A DNA stretch of 64,000 bases, taken from positions 1-64,000 of the forward strand of contig OZ241377.1 in NCBI GenBank assembly GCA_965200615.1, written 5' to 3'. A program made the translations under genes and the position numbers. The stretch is from Bin5 sp965200615. GTDB taxonomy: Bacteria > Chloroflexota > Anaerolineae > Caldilineales > Caldilineaceae. The notes beneath the pieces were generated by a model. It was not told the DNA's origin. It ran no database searches and saw only the letters and a program-made list of their open reading frames with translations. Of the stretch, positions 44,775 through 54,165 are shown in pieces; the stretch's first letter is position 1; every line of letters starts with the position of its first letter.

Positions 44775-45341
44775 GGGCGGCCCCCTGCAAAAGGCGCGCC
44801 CGCAACCTGAACCGCCAAAACGCAGCCACAGTGGACATGAAGGGCGCATCCCGGATCTGGGGCAGGAACTGTCTGGCGAGGAATCCATGCCAGCGGTGGG
44901 TGAAATTGTTCACCGGCTCCTGGAGAGACGCAGGGCAGGCACAAGGTCTGCCACTACCGGAACTTTGCGTGCGCGAGGGGACCCTGATGGGGGCGCGGCT
45001 AACGTGCGGCCATTCAATGGGGCCGGGCCTTGCGGCCCGGAAATGGGTCAGGCTGGCTTCAGAGTATCTCGCCATGCAGATTCTTCAATGGGGTCTGATC
45101 GGCGTGGACCATTGCCTCTGACACTCAGAAAACATGAATTTTAAACAGATCTTCACCCACCCTATTGACATTTCGTGGGTTATACTGTACGATAGGCTCT
45201 ATTGTGTCGTTAATATGAATGGCAAGATATATTCTCTCCCTTAAGAATTTTCCAACTTTGGGAGACTCGGAGTATTTCGACTCCGTAATGGTCTGACGCC
45301 GGCTACTCGATTGTAGCATATATTTAGAGGAGAATTGAACG
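44775..45341. other. Intergenic region upstream of the cas operon
   Basis: These 567 bases contain no convincing gene; the open frames here are short and show no family signal. The first 370 bases are GC-rich and end with a perfect hairpin (CCGGGCC 45023-45029, TTGC loop, GGCCCGG 45034-45040) that could stop transcription from comM. The last 180 bases turn sharply AT-rich and hold the cas promoter. A small hairpin (GGAGT/ACTCC) lies around 45270-45288 in the cas leader. Confidence 0.5.
45165..45193 (+). promoter_or_regulatory. Promoter of the cas operon
   Basis: A perfect TTGACA (45165-45170) and TACGAT (45188-45193) are separated by 17 bases. The leader to the csb1 start is about 140 bases. 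Confidence 0.55.
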
Positions 45342-46544
45342 ATGAAAATCGATCTTCGGACGCTGAGAGAATCTGTCGGCGGGACAGCTGCCGCTTTTCG
45401 GTGTGTGACTGACTACCAGCCCGCGGGTGGGCCGGGAGACAAAGTGTTCCCTTCTACTTACGAAGGCGGAACGTACGCGACTGAGGAACGTATCGATCCG
45501 GACAGCGGAGAGATTCGACAGTGCGTGCTGTTGGATTCTGTTCAGTCACAGGCGAACCGCATGGAGTTGGCACTCCTGGAAGAGTACCGCAACGGAAGGT
45601 TGGAGTTACCCCTCTTGGTGACGCGATTCGACCAGCCTGAGTTGCTTAAGAAATTCACAGTAACCAGTTTAGAGGCCCCGCACCGGATAGCCGACGCCAT
45701 TTTCCGGGACAGTCTGCTCGATGGGAAGATTTTTCGAAAGTCAGAAAAGGGGGCCATTTTGAACAATGCAGAAGTGCGAAATTCAACAGGGCTTTTTGGG
45801 TTATGTCCAACCGCTCTCATACTTGGAATGTGGGATTCTACCGGGCCGCGTGGAGGCTTGGGAGCCAAGTTTCAACGGGCAGTCGTATCGGAAATTATCG
45901 GGTATGACGCTGTCGAAGGCAGGAGAACGTCCAGCCGAGTTGATCCTGCTCAGATCCGTCGGGAAGCAGGACCGTTATATAAGTCTGAATCTGAAAGTGA
46001 CGACAAACCGCACTGGACCCTACAAAAGAATGGCAGGGGGAAAAAGCTCGGGAAAGACGGAAAGCCTTCGGAAGCGATTCATGGCAACGTTACTCCCAGC
46101 ATTGAGGACGGCGGATTCACGATTTCGAAAGCCACACAGACTACGGTACTGTCGTTATCCGCCTTGCGCCGCCTTCGCTTTCCGCTAAACGGAGCGGCCG
46201 ACTCGATGCGGGACGTCGATCTTGCTGCGCGCACCGCTCTGGCGGCACTGGGTATCGCGGCCGGATCGTTGGCGCGCAACGATGGAGATCTCCGCTCCCG
46301 CTGCCAATTGTTCGCTACACAGGCGTCGGTCTGGGAGCTTCTTGACCGTCCGGGAGAGACGCCAAGACAGTTCGAGTGCGATTCCGAAACGGCCCTGAGT
46401 GTGTTGGCGGAGGCGATTTCAGAGGCAAGAGATGCGGGATTGCCTTGGGAAGGGGAGATTGAGTTAACTCCCTCGCCAGAACTGATCGAACTCGTTAAAC
46501 GCAGCCAGGAATTGGCAAGCGCGTCAGCGGAGGAGGAAGCCTGA
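45342..46544 (+). CDS. csb1: Csb1 (Cas7-type backbone subunit), CRISPR subtype I-G (I-U)
   Basis: GSU0053-type protein of 400 aa that forms the filament coating the crRNA in the Cascade-like effector. The segment VLLDSVQSQANRMELALLEE (residues about 62-81) is a family hallmark, and the N-terminus (LRTLRESVGGTAAAFRCVTD) and the LFGLCPTALILGMWDSTGP region also match. AGAGGAG lies 8-14 bases before the ATG. Its TGA overlaps the csb2 start (TGATG). Codon use is less GC-biased than in the flanking metabolic genes, a sign of horizontal origin. Confidence 0.9.
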   Translation: MKIDLRTLRESVGGTAAAFRCVTDYQPAGGPGDKVFPSTYEGGTYATEERIDPDSGEIRQCVLLDSVQSQANRMELALLEEYRNGRLELPLLVTRFDQPELLKKFTVTSLEAPHRIADAIFRDSLLDGKIFRKSEKGAILNNAEVRNSTGLFGLCPTALILGMWDSTGPRGGLGAKFQRAVVSEIIGYDAVEGRRTSSRVDPAQIRREAGPLYKSESESDDKPHWTLQKNGRGKKLGKDGKPSEAIHGNVTPSIEDGGFTISKATQTTVLSLSALRRLRFPLNGAADSMRDVDLAARTALAALGIAAGSLARNDGDLRSRCQLFATQASVWELLDRPGETPRQFECDSETALSVLAEAISEARDAGLPWEGEIELTPSPELIELVKRSQELASASAEEEA

Positions 46545-48130
46545 TGTTCGCGATTGGCATCTGCTACCTTAACGGGTGGGCAATGGCCGCGGCGGACGGG
46601 GCGAGAAAGGAGCAGGCCGAGTGGCCTCCGCACCCAGACCGCGTTTTCATGGCATTAGCTGCCGCGTGGTTCGAAACGGGGGAAGATCCTGAAGAGGGAG
46701 AAGCGCTGCGCTGGCTTGAAACTCTCTCTCCACCCGGCATTGCCGCCTCAGGTTACACGACACGCAGATCGGTTGTCAACTATGTCCCGGTCAACGACAC
46801 CCGCGTTAGCCGCCAAGCTCCTCGCGGCAGCGAATTGAGGAAGCTGAGAGATGCGGGATTGGCGGTACTGCCAGAGCATCGATCTCGTCAACCGCGAGGC
46901 TTTCCCGTGGCGATTCCCTACGACCCGAATGTGTATCTGGTCTGGCCGGAGATCGAACTTGGCGAACATCACGCCGCTCTGGAGCGACTGACTGCCAAGG
47001 TGACTCATGTGGGTCATTCCGCCTCGTTCGTCCAGGCGTGGGTTGTCGTGGAAGGTGACATTCGTCCGACATGGGAACCGGTGGAAGGTATCGCTACCCA
47101 TCGAATGCGGGTATTTTCGACTGGCCGTTTAGAGAATCTCACCCTTGCCTGCAACAGAGCGAATGTCGAGGCGTATGCGGATTTGAAGGCGCGATCCGAT
47201 GCCCTTAGAGGAACACGGAATAAAAAGTTGCGGGAAGAAAAACGACGGTTGGACAGCGTCATTCTCGAGCGTTTCGGTGCATATGCGCCGGTGAGTCTGA
47301 GGCCGGTCCCAACTCGCTGGCAAGGCTATGGAAGACCCGTGAAGAACGGCTCTCCTGAACAGCAGGGCTCGGTTTTTGATCCGAACCTTTTAGTACTGAC
47401 TGTCCGAGGCCGGCGCGTACCGCTGGCGACGACGCTGAAACTTACGCAGGCGTTACGCGGAGTCTTGATGGACTGTTGTCCCCAACAACCGCCTCCGGAG
47501 TGGTTCAGCGGGCACAGATTGAATGGAACACCGTCCACTAGACCACACATGGCCCTGCTCCCGCTGCCTTTTGCAGGCGATCAATACGCAGACGGGCGAG
47601 TGATGGGACTTGCGCTGGCGTTGCCCCACTCTTTGGATGTGGAGGAAGCCCGGAACTGTTTGGGGGCGTTTATGTATAGTGCTGAAACGGGGTTGCCTCG
47701 CGAGCACCGCTTATTCGACGGACGGTGGTTCGAATGCCGGATAGAACTTGAGACTCGGGAACGGATTCCTAAGAATCTGAATGCAGAAACCTGGACACGG
47801 GCGTCCCGGGTTTGGGCAAGCGTTACGCCTGTTGTCCTGAACCGGCACTTCAAGGGCAAAGACAAGTGGGCGCAGGCGGCGGAGAGCGTGAAAGATGCCT
47901 GTGGGCACATAGGTCTGCCGCGCCCGCGCGAGTTGATGCTGCAGCCGGTCTCATGGGTGGAGGGCGCGCCTCATGCAAGGGAGTACCCACAGATGACCCG
48001 CAAGAGTGACGGCGGCCGCCAGAGTCATGCTCACGCCGTGATGATTTTCGACGAACCTGTGCAGGGTCCGGTCGTTGTTGGGGCGGGACGTTTTCGCGGA
48101 TATGGACTGTGCCGGCCAATGGATAACTGA
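46544..48130 (+). CDS. csb2: Csb2 (Cas5-Cas6 fusion), CRISPR subtype I-G (I-U)
   Basis: GSU0054-type protein of 528 aa. The first 70 residues (WPPHPDRVFMALAAAW, ALRWLETLSPPGI) are characteristic, and the end, GAGRFRGYGLCRPM, contains the Gly-rich loop of RAMP folds. In this subtype a single protein serves as the Cas5 subunit and the Cas6-like processing enzyme, which agrees with the absence of a separate cas6 in the locus. It should bind the 5' handle and cleave within the repeat hairpin. It overlaps csb1 by one base and ends one base before cas3. Confidence 0.9.
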   Translation: MFAIGICYLNGWAMAAADGARKEQAEWPPHPDRVFMALAAAWFETGEDPEEGEALRWLETLSPPGIAASGYTTRRSVVNYVPVNDTRVSRQAPRGSELRKLRDAGLAVLPEHRSRQPRGFPVAIPYDPNVYLVWPEIELGEHHAALERLTAKVTHVGHSASFVQAWVVVEGDIRPTWEPVEGIATHRMRVFSTGRLENLTLACNRANVEAYADLKARSDALRGTRNKKLREEKRRLDSVILERFGAYAPVSLRPVPTRWQGYGRPVKNGSPEQQGSVFDPNLLVLTVRGRRVPLATTLKLTQALRGVLMDCCPQQPPPEWFSGHRLNGTPSTRPHMALLPLPFAGDQYADGRVMGLALALPHSLDVEEARNCLGAFMYSAETGLPREHRLFDGRWFECRIELETRERIPKNLNAETWTRASRVWASVTPVVLNRHFKGKDKWAQAAESVKDACGHIGLPRPRELMLQPVSWVEGAPHAREYPQMTRKSDGGRQSHAHAVMIFDEPVQGPVVVGAGRFRGYGLCRPMDN

Positions 48131-48131
48131 G

Positions 48132-51100
48132 GTGACAGACGTGACGAAGGCTGATTCCATAGATTTTGTTCAGTTTTTTGAGGCGTTGTGGGGCAACCCG
48201 CCTTTTGCCTGGCAGCAGGAACTGGCAGACAGAGTATCCGGTAATGCAGACGGGATGTCTGAATGGCCGGAGGCCATCGATCTGCCTACTGCCTCGGGCA
48301 AGACTGCGTGTGTGGATATTGCCGTGTTTGCGCTGGCAAAACAGGCATCGCGCATGGACAGAGGCGAGATCATCACCGCGCCGCGCCGGGTTTTCTTCGT
48401 CGTGGACCGCCGCGTGATCGTTGACCAGGCTTACGAGAGAGCGCAGACAATCGCTCAGAAGCTCTGCAAAGCCGAGAACGGAGTCCTCAAAACTGTGGCG
48501 GACAGTTTGCGGCAGATTGCTTTCGGCGCGACCTCCGGACATGAAGGCGAGATGCCGTTAAGAACTTACGCATTGCGGGGCGGCATGTTTCGTTCGGAGG
48601 CTTGGGCGCGCGACCCGCTCCAGCCTATCGTCGTTGCTTCCACCGTGGATCAGGTAGGATCCCGCCTCCTTTTCCGCGCATATGGGCGCGGTTCCGGCGC
48701 GTGGCCCGTTTACGCCGCACTCATTGCAAACGACAGCCTGATTCTTCTGGATGAGGCGCATTGCGCGCAGCCGTTCATGCAAACTCTGCAAGCTGTTCGC
48801 CGGTACAGGCAATGGGCGCACACTCCCTTGGAACGCGCCTTTCATCCTGTTGTCATGTCGGCTACCCCTCCGCGCGAACTGAGCAGCGTTTTCAGAGACG
48901 GATCTGATGAACGTCGCAACCCCAGCCATCCGCTTGGAAGGCGTCAGTTGGCGCACAAGCCTGCAGTGCTGAAGAGGGTTGGCAGAGCCAAGGGGAAACG
49001 AGCGACAGTTGAGCTGGCAAAGTCTCTGGCCGATGCTGCGCTGGACCTGGTGGACGACCGGCTGCGCGCGATCGTGGTGTTTGTCAACCGTGTCGCGACG
49101 GCCAGGGAAACTTGCGAACAGTTGAAAAAGACAGAGGGCATCGACGTTGTGAAACTCACTGGTCGAATGCGCCCTATCGATAAGGACCGGGTCGTAGATC
49201 AACACCTGCGGGATCTTCAATCCGATTGTTCCGAGGAACGCGAACTAAAGAGGCCAATGATCGTCGTTGCGACGCAGACGCTGGAAGTCGGCGCCGATCT
49301 CGACTTCGACGGGCTTGTCACCGAGTGCGCCAGTCTCGACGCTCTGCGACAACGCTTCGGACGGCTTAATCGTTTGGGAAGGCATATCGAATCCCGTGCA
49401 GTCATTCTCATCCGTGAAGACCAGGCCACTCTTAAGAAGGGGGACGAGGGCGACCCGGTTTATGGTGCGGCGCTTACCCGGACATGGGACTGGCTGAATG
49501 AAAACAGGAATGCGAATGGCGAGGTGGATTTCGGGATCGCTTATTTGGACTCGAAAGTGCGAAAAGAAGATTGCGTAGAGGCACTGAACGCCCCGTCCCT
49601 GGATGCTCCGGTAATGCTGCCGGCCCACGTCGACTGTTGGGCGCAGACCGCGCCGGAGCCGCGGCCTTCTCCCGACGTGGCCCTGTTCCTGCACGGACCG
49701 AGAGAAGGTGTCGCCGATGTGCAGGTCTGTTGGCGGGCCGACATTGATCTGACAAAAGCAGAAGGTAGAGAAAACGCCTTGAAGGTGCTGAGTCTCTGCC
49801 CTCCAAGCAGCGGCGAGTCTTTTCCTGTGCCTATTGGCGTATTCAAACGCTGGCTTTCCGGAGAGAAGGCTGATGACGACAGCAGTGATCTAGAGGGTAT
49901 GGAGCGGGATATAGGGCAAGCCGGTGAAGGATCACGCGGTGCAAAGCAGAGTGTTGTCAGATGGCGGGGAACAAGGGAGACACGCTTAAGGGATGACATT
50001 ACGGCAGATCCAGGGCATATTCGTCCCGGTGATGTCATTGTAGTGCCGACGAATCATCCGGGTGGGCACGAGCAGCTTGGCGACTTTCCTCCGAAGTCGG
50101 TCGAATCGGTTGATACGTTGGATATTGGGGATCAGGCCCACATGGCCGCGCGGGCCAAACCGATCCTCCGTCTGCACCGGAAGCTGGTAGAAACGTGGCC
50201 TGATGAGGTGGCTTCTGTCAAGGAGGGGATTGGTGATTTTCTGAAAGAGATTGATCAGATGTCAGAGCAAGATGAAATTTCTGAAGCCCTCGGCAAGATT
50301 CTGGATAACCTCGCCGAACTCTCGCCCAAAGACTGCTGGCTTTCTGAAGCGGCGGGAGAGCTTGCGAAGGAGTTAAACGGAACCAAACTGCGCCGGGCAT
50401 GTCAAATCGTTGGCGATAATCAGATTGTCATAGTTGGAAACCGACCGATTGACCGACTGATCAATGGGGCTGATACTTTCTCAGATGAAGACGACGTGAG
50501 CGCTTCGGGCATCTCGCACAAGAATGGGCGGCCGGTCCGGTTAGAGAGCCACCTGCGCGGCGTTGAGACATTCGTGCGACGCTATGCAGTGGGGTGCGGG
50601 CTGCCAGACGAACTGATTGACGCTGTGGCGCGTGCCGGTCTGCTTCACGATGTGGGAAAGATCGATCCTCGTTTTCAAACGCTACTGCGGGGCGGCGTCC
50701 GTTTGTGGGATGGAGAACCTCTGGCCAAGTCCGGTCAGATGTCGAAGAGCAAAACGATAGTCGGAATCAGCGCGGAGGAGGGATATCCACGAGGTGGCCG
50801 GCATGAACTGCTGTCCGTACGCTTGGCCGAGAGCGCGCAGACTCTTTTGCCGCAAGACAGAGAGCTTCGCGATCTGGTTCTCCATATGATTGCCAGTCAT
50901 CACGGCCACTGTCGTCCGTTCGCGCCGGTGGTGCCTGATGAGATGTGCGTGAATTCAGGATATGGATGGGACGGTGAGTGGATGCACTGGTCCGGCCCCA
51001 CGAATCTTGAGCGACTCGATTCCGGTGTTGCGGACCGGTATTGGAATCTGGTGCGACGGTACGGATGGTGGGGTCTTGCATGGTTGGAGGCGCTGCTGCG

Positions 51101-51152
51101 CTTGGCGGACTGGCGAAGGAGCGAATTGGAGGAGACGAATGATGAGGATTAG
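48132..51152 (+). CDS. cas3: Cas3 helicase-nuclease with C-terminal HD domain
   Basis: A 1006-aa protein from GTG 48132, one base after csb2; an in-frame ATG at 48075 would overlap csb2 by 56 bases and is less likely. Helicase motifs come first: PTASGKTA (around residue 55), DEAH (207-210), MSATPP, IVVATQTLEVGADLDFDG and RFGRLNRLGR. The HD nuclease motif LLHDVGKIDPRFQ (His839-Asp840) and HMIASHHGH are near the C-terminus. This helicase-then-HD order is typical of subtype I-G, unlike HD-first Cas3 in subtypes I-A to I-F. It unwinds and degrades target DNA recruited by the effector. Confidence 0.9.
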   Translation: MTDVTKADSIDFVQFFEALWGNPPFAWQQELADRVSGNADGMSEWPEAIDLPTASGKTACVDIAVFALAKQASRMDRGEIITAPRRVFFVVDRRVIVDQAYERAQTIAQKLCKAENGVLKTVADSLRQIAFGATSGHEGEMPLRTYALRGGMFRSEAWARDPLQPIVVASTVDQVGSRLLFRAYGRGSGAWPVYAALIANDSLILLDEAHCAQPFMQTLQAVRRYRQWAHTPLERAFHPVVMSATPPRELSSVFRDGSDERRNPSHPLGRRQLAHKPAVLKRVGRAKGKRATVELAKSLADAALDLVDDRLRAIVVFVNRVATARETCEQLKKTEGIDVVKLTGRMRPIDKDRVVDQHLRDLQSDCSEERELKRPMIVVATQTLEVGADLDFDGLVTECASLDALRQRFGRLNRLGRHIESRAVILIREDQATLKKGDEGDPVYGAALTRTWDWLNENRNANGEVDFGIAYLDSKVRKEDCVEALNAPSLDAPVMLPAHVDCWAQTAPEPRPSPDVALFLHGPREGVADVQVCWRADIDLTKAEGRENALKVLSLCPPSSGESFPVPIGVFKRWLSGEKADDDSSDLEGMERDIGQAGEGSRGAKQSVVRWRGTRETRLRDDITADPGHIRPGDVIVVPTNHPGGHEQLGDFPPKSVESVDTLDIGDQAHMAARAKPILRLHRKLVETWPDEVASVKEGIGDFLKEIDQMSEQDEISEALGKILDNLAELSPKDCWLSEAAGELAKELNGTKLRRACQIVGDNQIVIVGNRPIDRLINGADTFSDEDDVSASGISHKNGRPVRLESHLRGVETFVRRYAVGCGLPDELIDAVARAGLLHDVGKIDPRFQTLLRGGVRLWDGEPLAKSGQMSKSKTIVGISAEEGYPRGGRHELLSVRLAESAQTLLPQDRELRDLVLHMIASHHGHCRPFAPVVPDEMCVNSGYGWDGEWMHWSGPTNLERLDSGVADRYWNLVRRYGWWGLAWLEALLRLADWRRSELEETNDED

Positions 51153-52080
51153 TGAGGACAATACTGATCTTCTGTTGTATGGATTGGATGGCAGCAACCC
51201 GCTCGGATTTCTGGCCGCCGTCGGCGTTGCGATTGTCGCAGAGGGGTGCTGGCCGGGACTTCGCTTTGGATGGAGGCGGACGGGCCGCGGGTGGAGACCC
51301 TCTTTACAGGGATGTGGGTCTGATGAGGGGTTGTTTTCGGAGCGGATTCTGGAAACGCTTGGAAGCGCGCCGACGACTGTCTTTGACATTGACAACAAAA
51401 TGCCGTTTGACGCCGGCAAGTTCTCCGAGGCACTCAGAGGGGCACAGGAGCGTTCGCTTGCGCTGGACCGGCGCGATGTTGATTTGCTTGCGGGCATGGG
51501 GACCGAGATCTACCCCGACAGGAGGAACGGGCAGTTTCAAGATTCAAAATTGCGTATGGTCCGCAGCGGAGACAGCGCGGGACAGGGACTGCCGTTCTAT
51601 GCCAAAGCCAATCTTGAGAAGCTGAACGTTGAACGCGTTCAGCTTGCTCTCTTTGACGTCTGGGACTATCGGGACGATGGTTACAGCCTGCGCTGGGATC
51701 CTTTGGGAGACCAGCGCTACGCATTGCGCTGGCGGGATCCAAGCAAGTCCAAACTTGCTGACGGCCCAGGTATGATGCTCGCCGCGGACTGTTTGGCTAT
51801 CGAGGCCTTGCGATGGTTTCCGACTCTGCCCGTCGGCCGCCAAGCGGAAACATCTGGATTTCAGCGCAAAAGTCGGCGAGAGATCTACTTTGTGTGGCCG
51901 ATATGGACGCCAATGTTAAGCACAGACACTGTGCGTTCTCTGCTGGTGTTGCCGGACCTTGCGCATGATCCCGTAGACCACGGTTCTCTAGCTAGAAGAG
52001 GAATTCAAGAGGTCTATCGCAGCCAGCGCATCCAGCAGAATCAATACTATAGCAATTTTTTGCCTGCCCATTCAATATAG
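51139..52080 (+). CDS. Subtype I-G Cas3-extension/Cas8-like protein
   Basis: A 313-aa protein; ATG 51139 has a near-ideal GGAGGA and overlaps cas3 by 14 bases. Residues 12-33 contain GLDGSNPLGFLAAVGVAI, the motif that opens several Cas8-like and Cas3-extension proteins of this subtype, and the C-terminus reads RRGIQEVYRSQRIQQNQYY. It occupies the slot after cas3 in the operon. No Csx17-size large subunit is found elsewhere in the locus, so this protein may be the only candidate for PAM recognition or for linking Cas3 to the effector. The exact family name is uncertain. Confidence 0.65.
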   Translation: MMRISEDNTDLLLYGLDGSNPLGFLAAVGVAIVAEGCWPGLRFGWRRTGRGWRPSLQGCGSDEGLFSERILETLGSAPTTVFDIDNKMPFDAGKFSEALRGAQERSLALDRRDVDLLAGMGTEIYPDRRNGQFQDSKLRMVRSGDSAGQGLPFYAKANLEKLNVERVQLALFDVWDYRDDGYSLRWDPLGDQRYALRWRDPSKSKLADGPGMMLAADCLAIEALRWFPTLPVGRQAETSGFQRKSRREIYFVWPIWTPMLSTDTVRSLLVLPDLAHDPVDHGSLARRGIQEVYRSQRIQQNQYYSNFLPAHSI

Positions 52081-52155
52081 GTTTTCTTCTCGGCTTTGCC
52101 TGTCACTACGGATTGGGCATCTTTGTGCCGGTTGATTGAGACGCGGAGAGAGTAG

Positions 52156-53871
52156 ATGACGACTGTTTCGACTTCCCCCATTGGCGCGCCGGAGCTTGTT
52201 CCGGCGCGGATGCTCAACGAGTACACCTACTGCCCCAGGCTCTGCTACATGGAATGGGTGCAGGGAGAGTTCGCCCACAGCGCAGACACGCTCGACGGCC
52301 GCTTTCAGCACAGGCGGGTGGACCGGCCGGCCGGCGATCTTCCGGTGCGGGGACCGAACGGCGAGCCGCCGGGTCCGGAGGAAGAAGACGCACAGCCTGA
52401 AAAGGTCCACGCGCGCTCAGTAACGCTTTCTGACGAAGGCCTGGGCGCGATCGCGCGGATCGACCTGGTGGAGGCGGAGGGGAAGCGGGCGACGCCGGTG
52501 GACTATAAGCGGGGGACGGCGCCCGATATTCCAGGCCATGTCTACGACCCGGAGCGGGTGCAGCTGTGCTTGCAGGGCCTGCTTTTGCGGGCGAACGGTT
52601 ATGCCTGCGAGGAGGGGGTGATCTACTACGTGGGGTCGAAGCGCCGGGTGCACGTCGGCTTCGACGACATGCTGGTGAATCAGACGCTGGATCTGTTGGG
52701 CAGGGTGCGGGAGATGGCCGGCGGCGGCGAGATCCCGCCGCCCCTGGAAGACAGCCCCAAGTGTCCGCGCTGTTCTCTTGTCGGCATCTGTTTGCCGGAC
52801 GAGGTGAGCTTTCTCAAGGGGAGCCGCCATGTAGTGCGACCGGACGATGTGCGGCGCCTGATGCCGGCGCGGGACGACGCTTTGCCGATGTATGTTCTGG
52901 TCCAGGGCGGCATGGTGGGGAAGTCCGGCGATACGCTGACGGTGCGGGTCAGGGGCAAGACCGTTGCCAAGGCGAGGTTTCTGGACGTTTCCAACGTTTC
53001 GATTTTTGGCAACGCGCAGGTGACGGCGCAGGCGACGCGCGAGCTGTTGGAGCGGGGGATACCGATTTGCCACTTCACCTACGGGGGCTGGCTGAAAGGC
53101 GTGACCTGGGGCATGGGGCACAAAAACGTCGAGTTGCGCATGCATCAGTTCCGGGCGGCAGGAGACCCACGGGCGTCGCTGGCGATTGCGAAGGAGATGG
53201 TGACGGCCAAGCTGCGAAACAGCCGGGTCATGCTGCGCCGCAATCATCCGGGGCTGCCGTCAGGGGCATTGGAGGAGATAAAGCGACTGACCGCGATGGT
53301 GGAGGCGGCGGATTCCATTGGTACGCTGCTTGGCATTGAGGGGGCGGCTGCGCGGGTCTATTTCGCCAACTTCGACGGCATGATCAAGTCGGGGATACCG
53401 GCGTTTGATTTTCGGACGCGCAACCGGAGGCCGCCTAAGGATCCGGTGAATGCCGCGCTTTCCTTTCTGTACTCGATGTTGATGAGGCAGGCGATGGTGT
53501 CGGCGACGGCGGTTGGGTTTGATCCCTATATGGGGTTTTACCACCAGCCCAGGTATGGACGCCCTGCGCTCGCATTGGATCTGGCCGAGGAGTTTCGTCC
53601 TCTGATCGCGGATTCGGCTGCGCTGACGCTGTTCAACAATGCGGAGTTGAAGGAGAAGGATTTCATCCGGCGGGGCGGGGCCGTCTCGCTCACGCAGGAG
53701 GGGCGAAAGGCGGTAATCGGAGCCTTCGAGCGCAGAATGGATACATTGATCACGCACCCCCTGTTTCAGTACTCGATAAGCTATCGCCGGATCTTGGAGG
53801 TGCAGGCGCGGCTGTTGGGCCGCCACCTGCTGGGGGAGTTGAAGAGATACCCCGGTTTTACTACGAGGTGA
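52156..53871 (+). CDS. cas4-cas1: Cas4-Cas1 fusion, spacer acquisition
   Basis: A 571-aa two-domain protein. The Cas4 part (1-220) has iron-sulfur Cys26 or Cys30, then Cys203, Cys206 and Cys212, with nuclease residues Asp103 and Asp116-Lys118 (PVDYKRG). The Cas1 part starts near 244 (LPMYVLVQGG) and has catalytic Glu395 (GIEGAAARVYF), His463 (FYHQPRYGRPALALDLAEE) and an acidic residue at 475-478. Cas1 integrates prespacers; Cas4 trims them at the PAM. The fusion is characteristic of subtype I-G. Codon composition shifts back to GC-rich here, unlike csb1-cas3, hinting at a mosaic origin of the locus. Confidence 0.93.
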   Translation: MTTVSTSPIGAPELVPARMLNEYTYCPRLCYMEWVQGEFAHSADTLDGRFQHRRVDRPAGDLPVRGPNGEPPGPEEEDAQPEKVHARSVTLSDEGLGAIARIDLVEAEGKRATPVDYKRGTAPDIPGHVYDPERVQLCLQGLLLRANGYACEEGVIYYVGSKRRVHVGFDDMLVNQTLDLLGRVREMAGGGEIPPPLEDSPKCPRCSLVGICLPDEVSFLKGSRHVVRPDDVRRLMPARDDALPMYVLVQGGMVGKSGDTLTVRVRGKTVAKARFLDVSNVSIFGNAQVTAQATRELLERGIPICHFTYGGWLKGVTWGMGHKNVELRMHQFRAAGDPRASLAIAKEMVTAKLRNSRVMLRRNHPGLPSGALEEIKRLTAMVEAADSIGTLLGIEGAAARVYFANFDGMIKSGIPAFDFRTRNRRPPKDPVNAALSFLYSMLMRQAMVSATAVGFDPYMGFYHQPRYGRPALALDLAEEFRPLIADSAALTLFNNAELKEKDFIRRGGAVSLTQEGRKAVIGAFERRMDTLITHPLFQYSISYRRILEVQARLLGRHLLGELKRYPGFTTR

Positions 53872-53874
53872 TGG

Positions 53875-54165
53875 ATGCGCAACAGGTATATCGTGGCTTA
53901 CGACGTGAGCGACGGAAAGAGACTGCGCAGAGTTTTTACGAAGATGAACGGGTTTGGCGACGCCCTGCAATACTCGGTATTCGCCTGCGATCTGTCTTCT
54001 AAGGAGCGGGTGCTGATGGAGGAGGCGTTGACTGAGATTATCAATCTCAAGGAAGACCGGGTGATAATCATCGACGTTGGCCCCGTAGAAGGACGAGGCG
54101 GGGGCGTAATGCGCACCTTGGGACGCCAGACCACACCCAGGGAGAGAGAGGCTTTGGTCGTTTGA
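53875..54165 (+). CDS. cas2: Cas2, spacer acquisition
   Basis: A 96-aa ferredoxin-fold protein starting three bases after cas4-cas1. The opening NRYIVAYDVSDGKRLRRVF carries Asp10, the conserved metal-binding residue, and QYSVFACDLS is the second strand typical of the family. Cas2 bridges two Cas1 dimers in the integrase. The gene is last in the operon and lies about 220 bases before the array. Confidence 0.93.
   Translation: MRNRYIVAYDVSDGKRLRRVFTKMNGFGDALQYSVFACDLSSKERVLMEEALTEIINLKEDRVIIIDVGPVEGRGGGVMRTLGRQTTPREREALVV

Noticed and set aside
44764..45121. Overlapping frames of about 100 codons on both strands upstream of the cas operon
   Set aside because: No domain, no ribosome binding site and high Arg/Pro/Trp/Cys content; a remnant cannot be excluded but no gene can be supported.
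45165..45186. TTGACA followed by TATACT as the cas promoter
   Set aside because: The spacing is only 10 bases; TACGAT at 45188 with 17-base spacing is the better -10.
48075..48131. ATG at 48075 as the cas3 start
   Set aside because: It would overlap csb2 by 56 bases and add residues without family similarity; GTG 48132 fits the compact operon.
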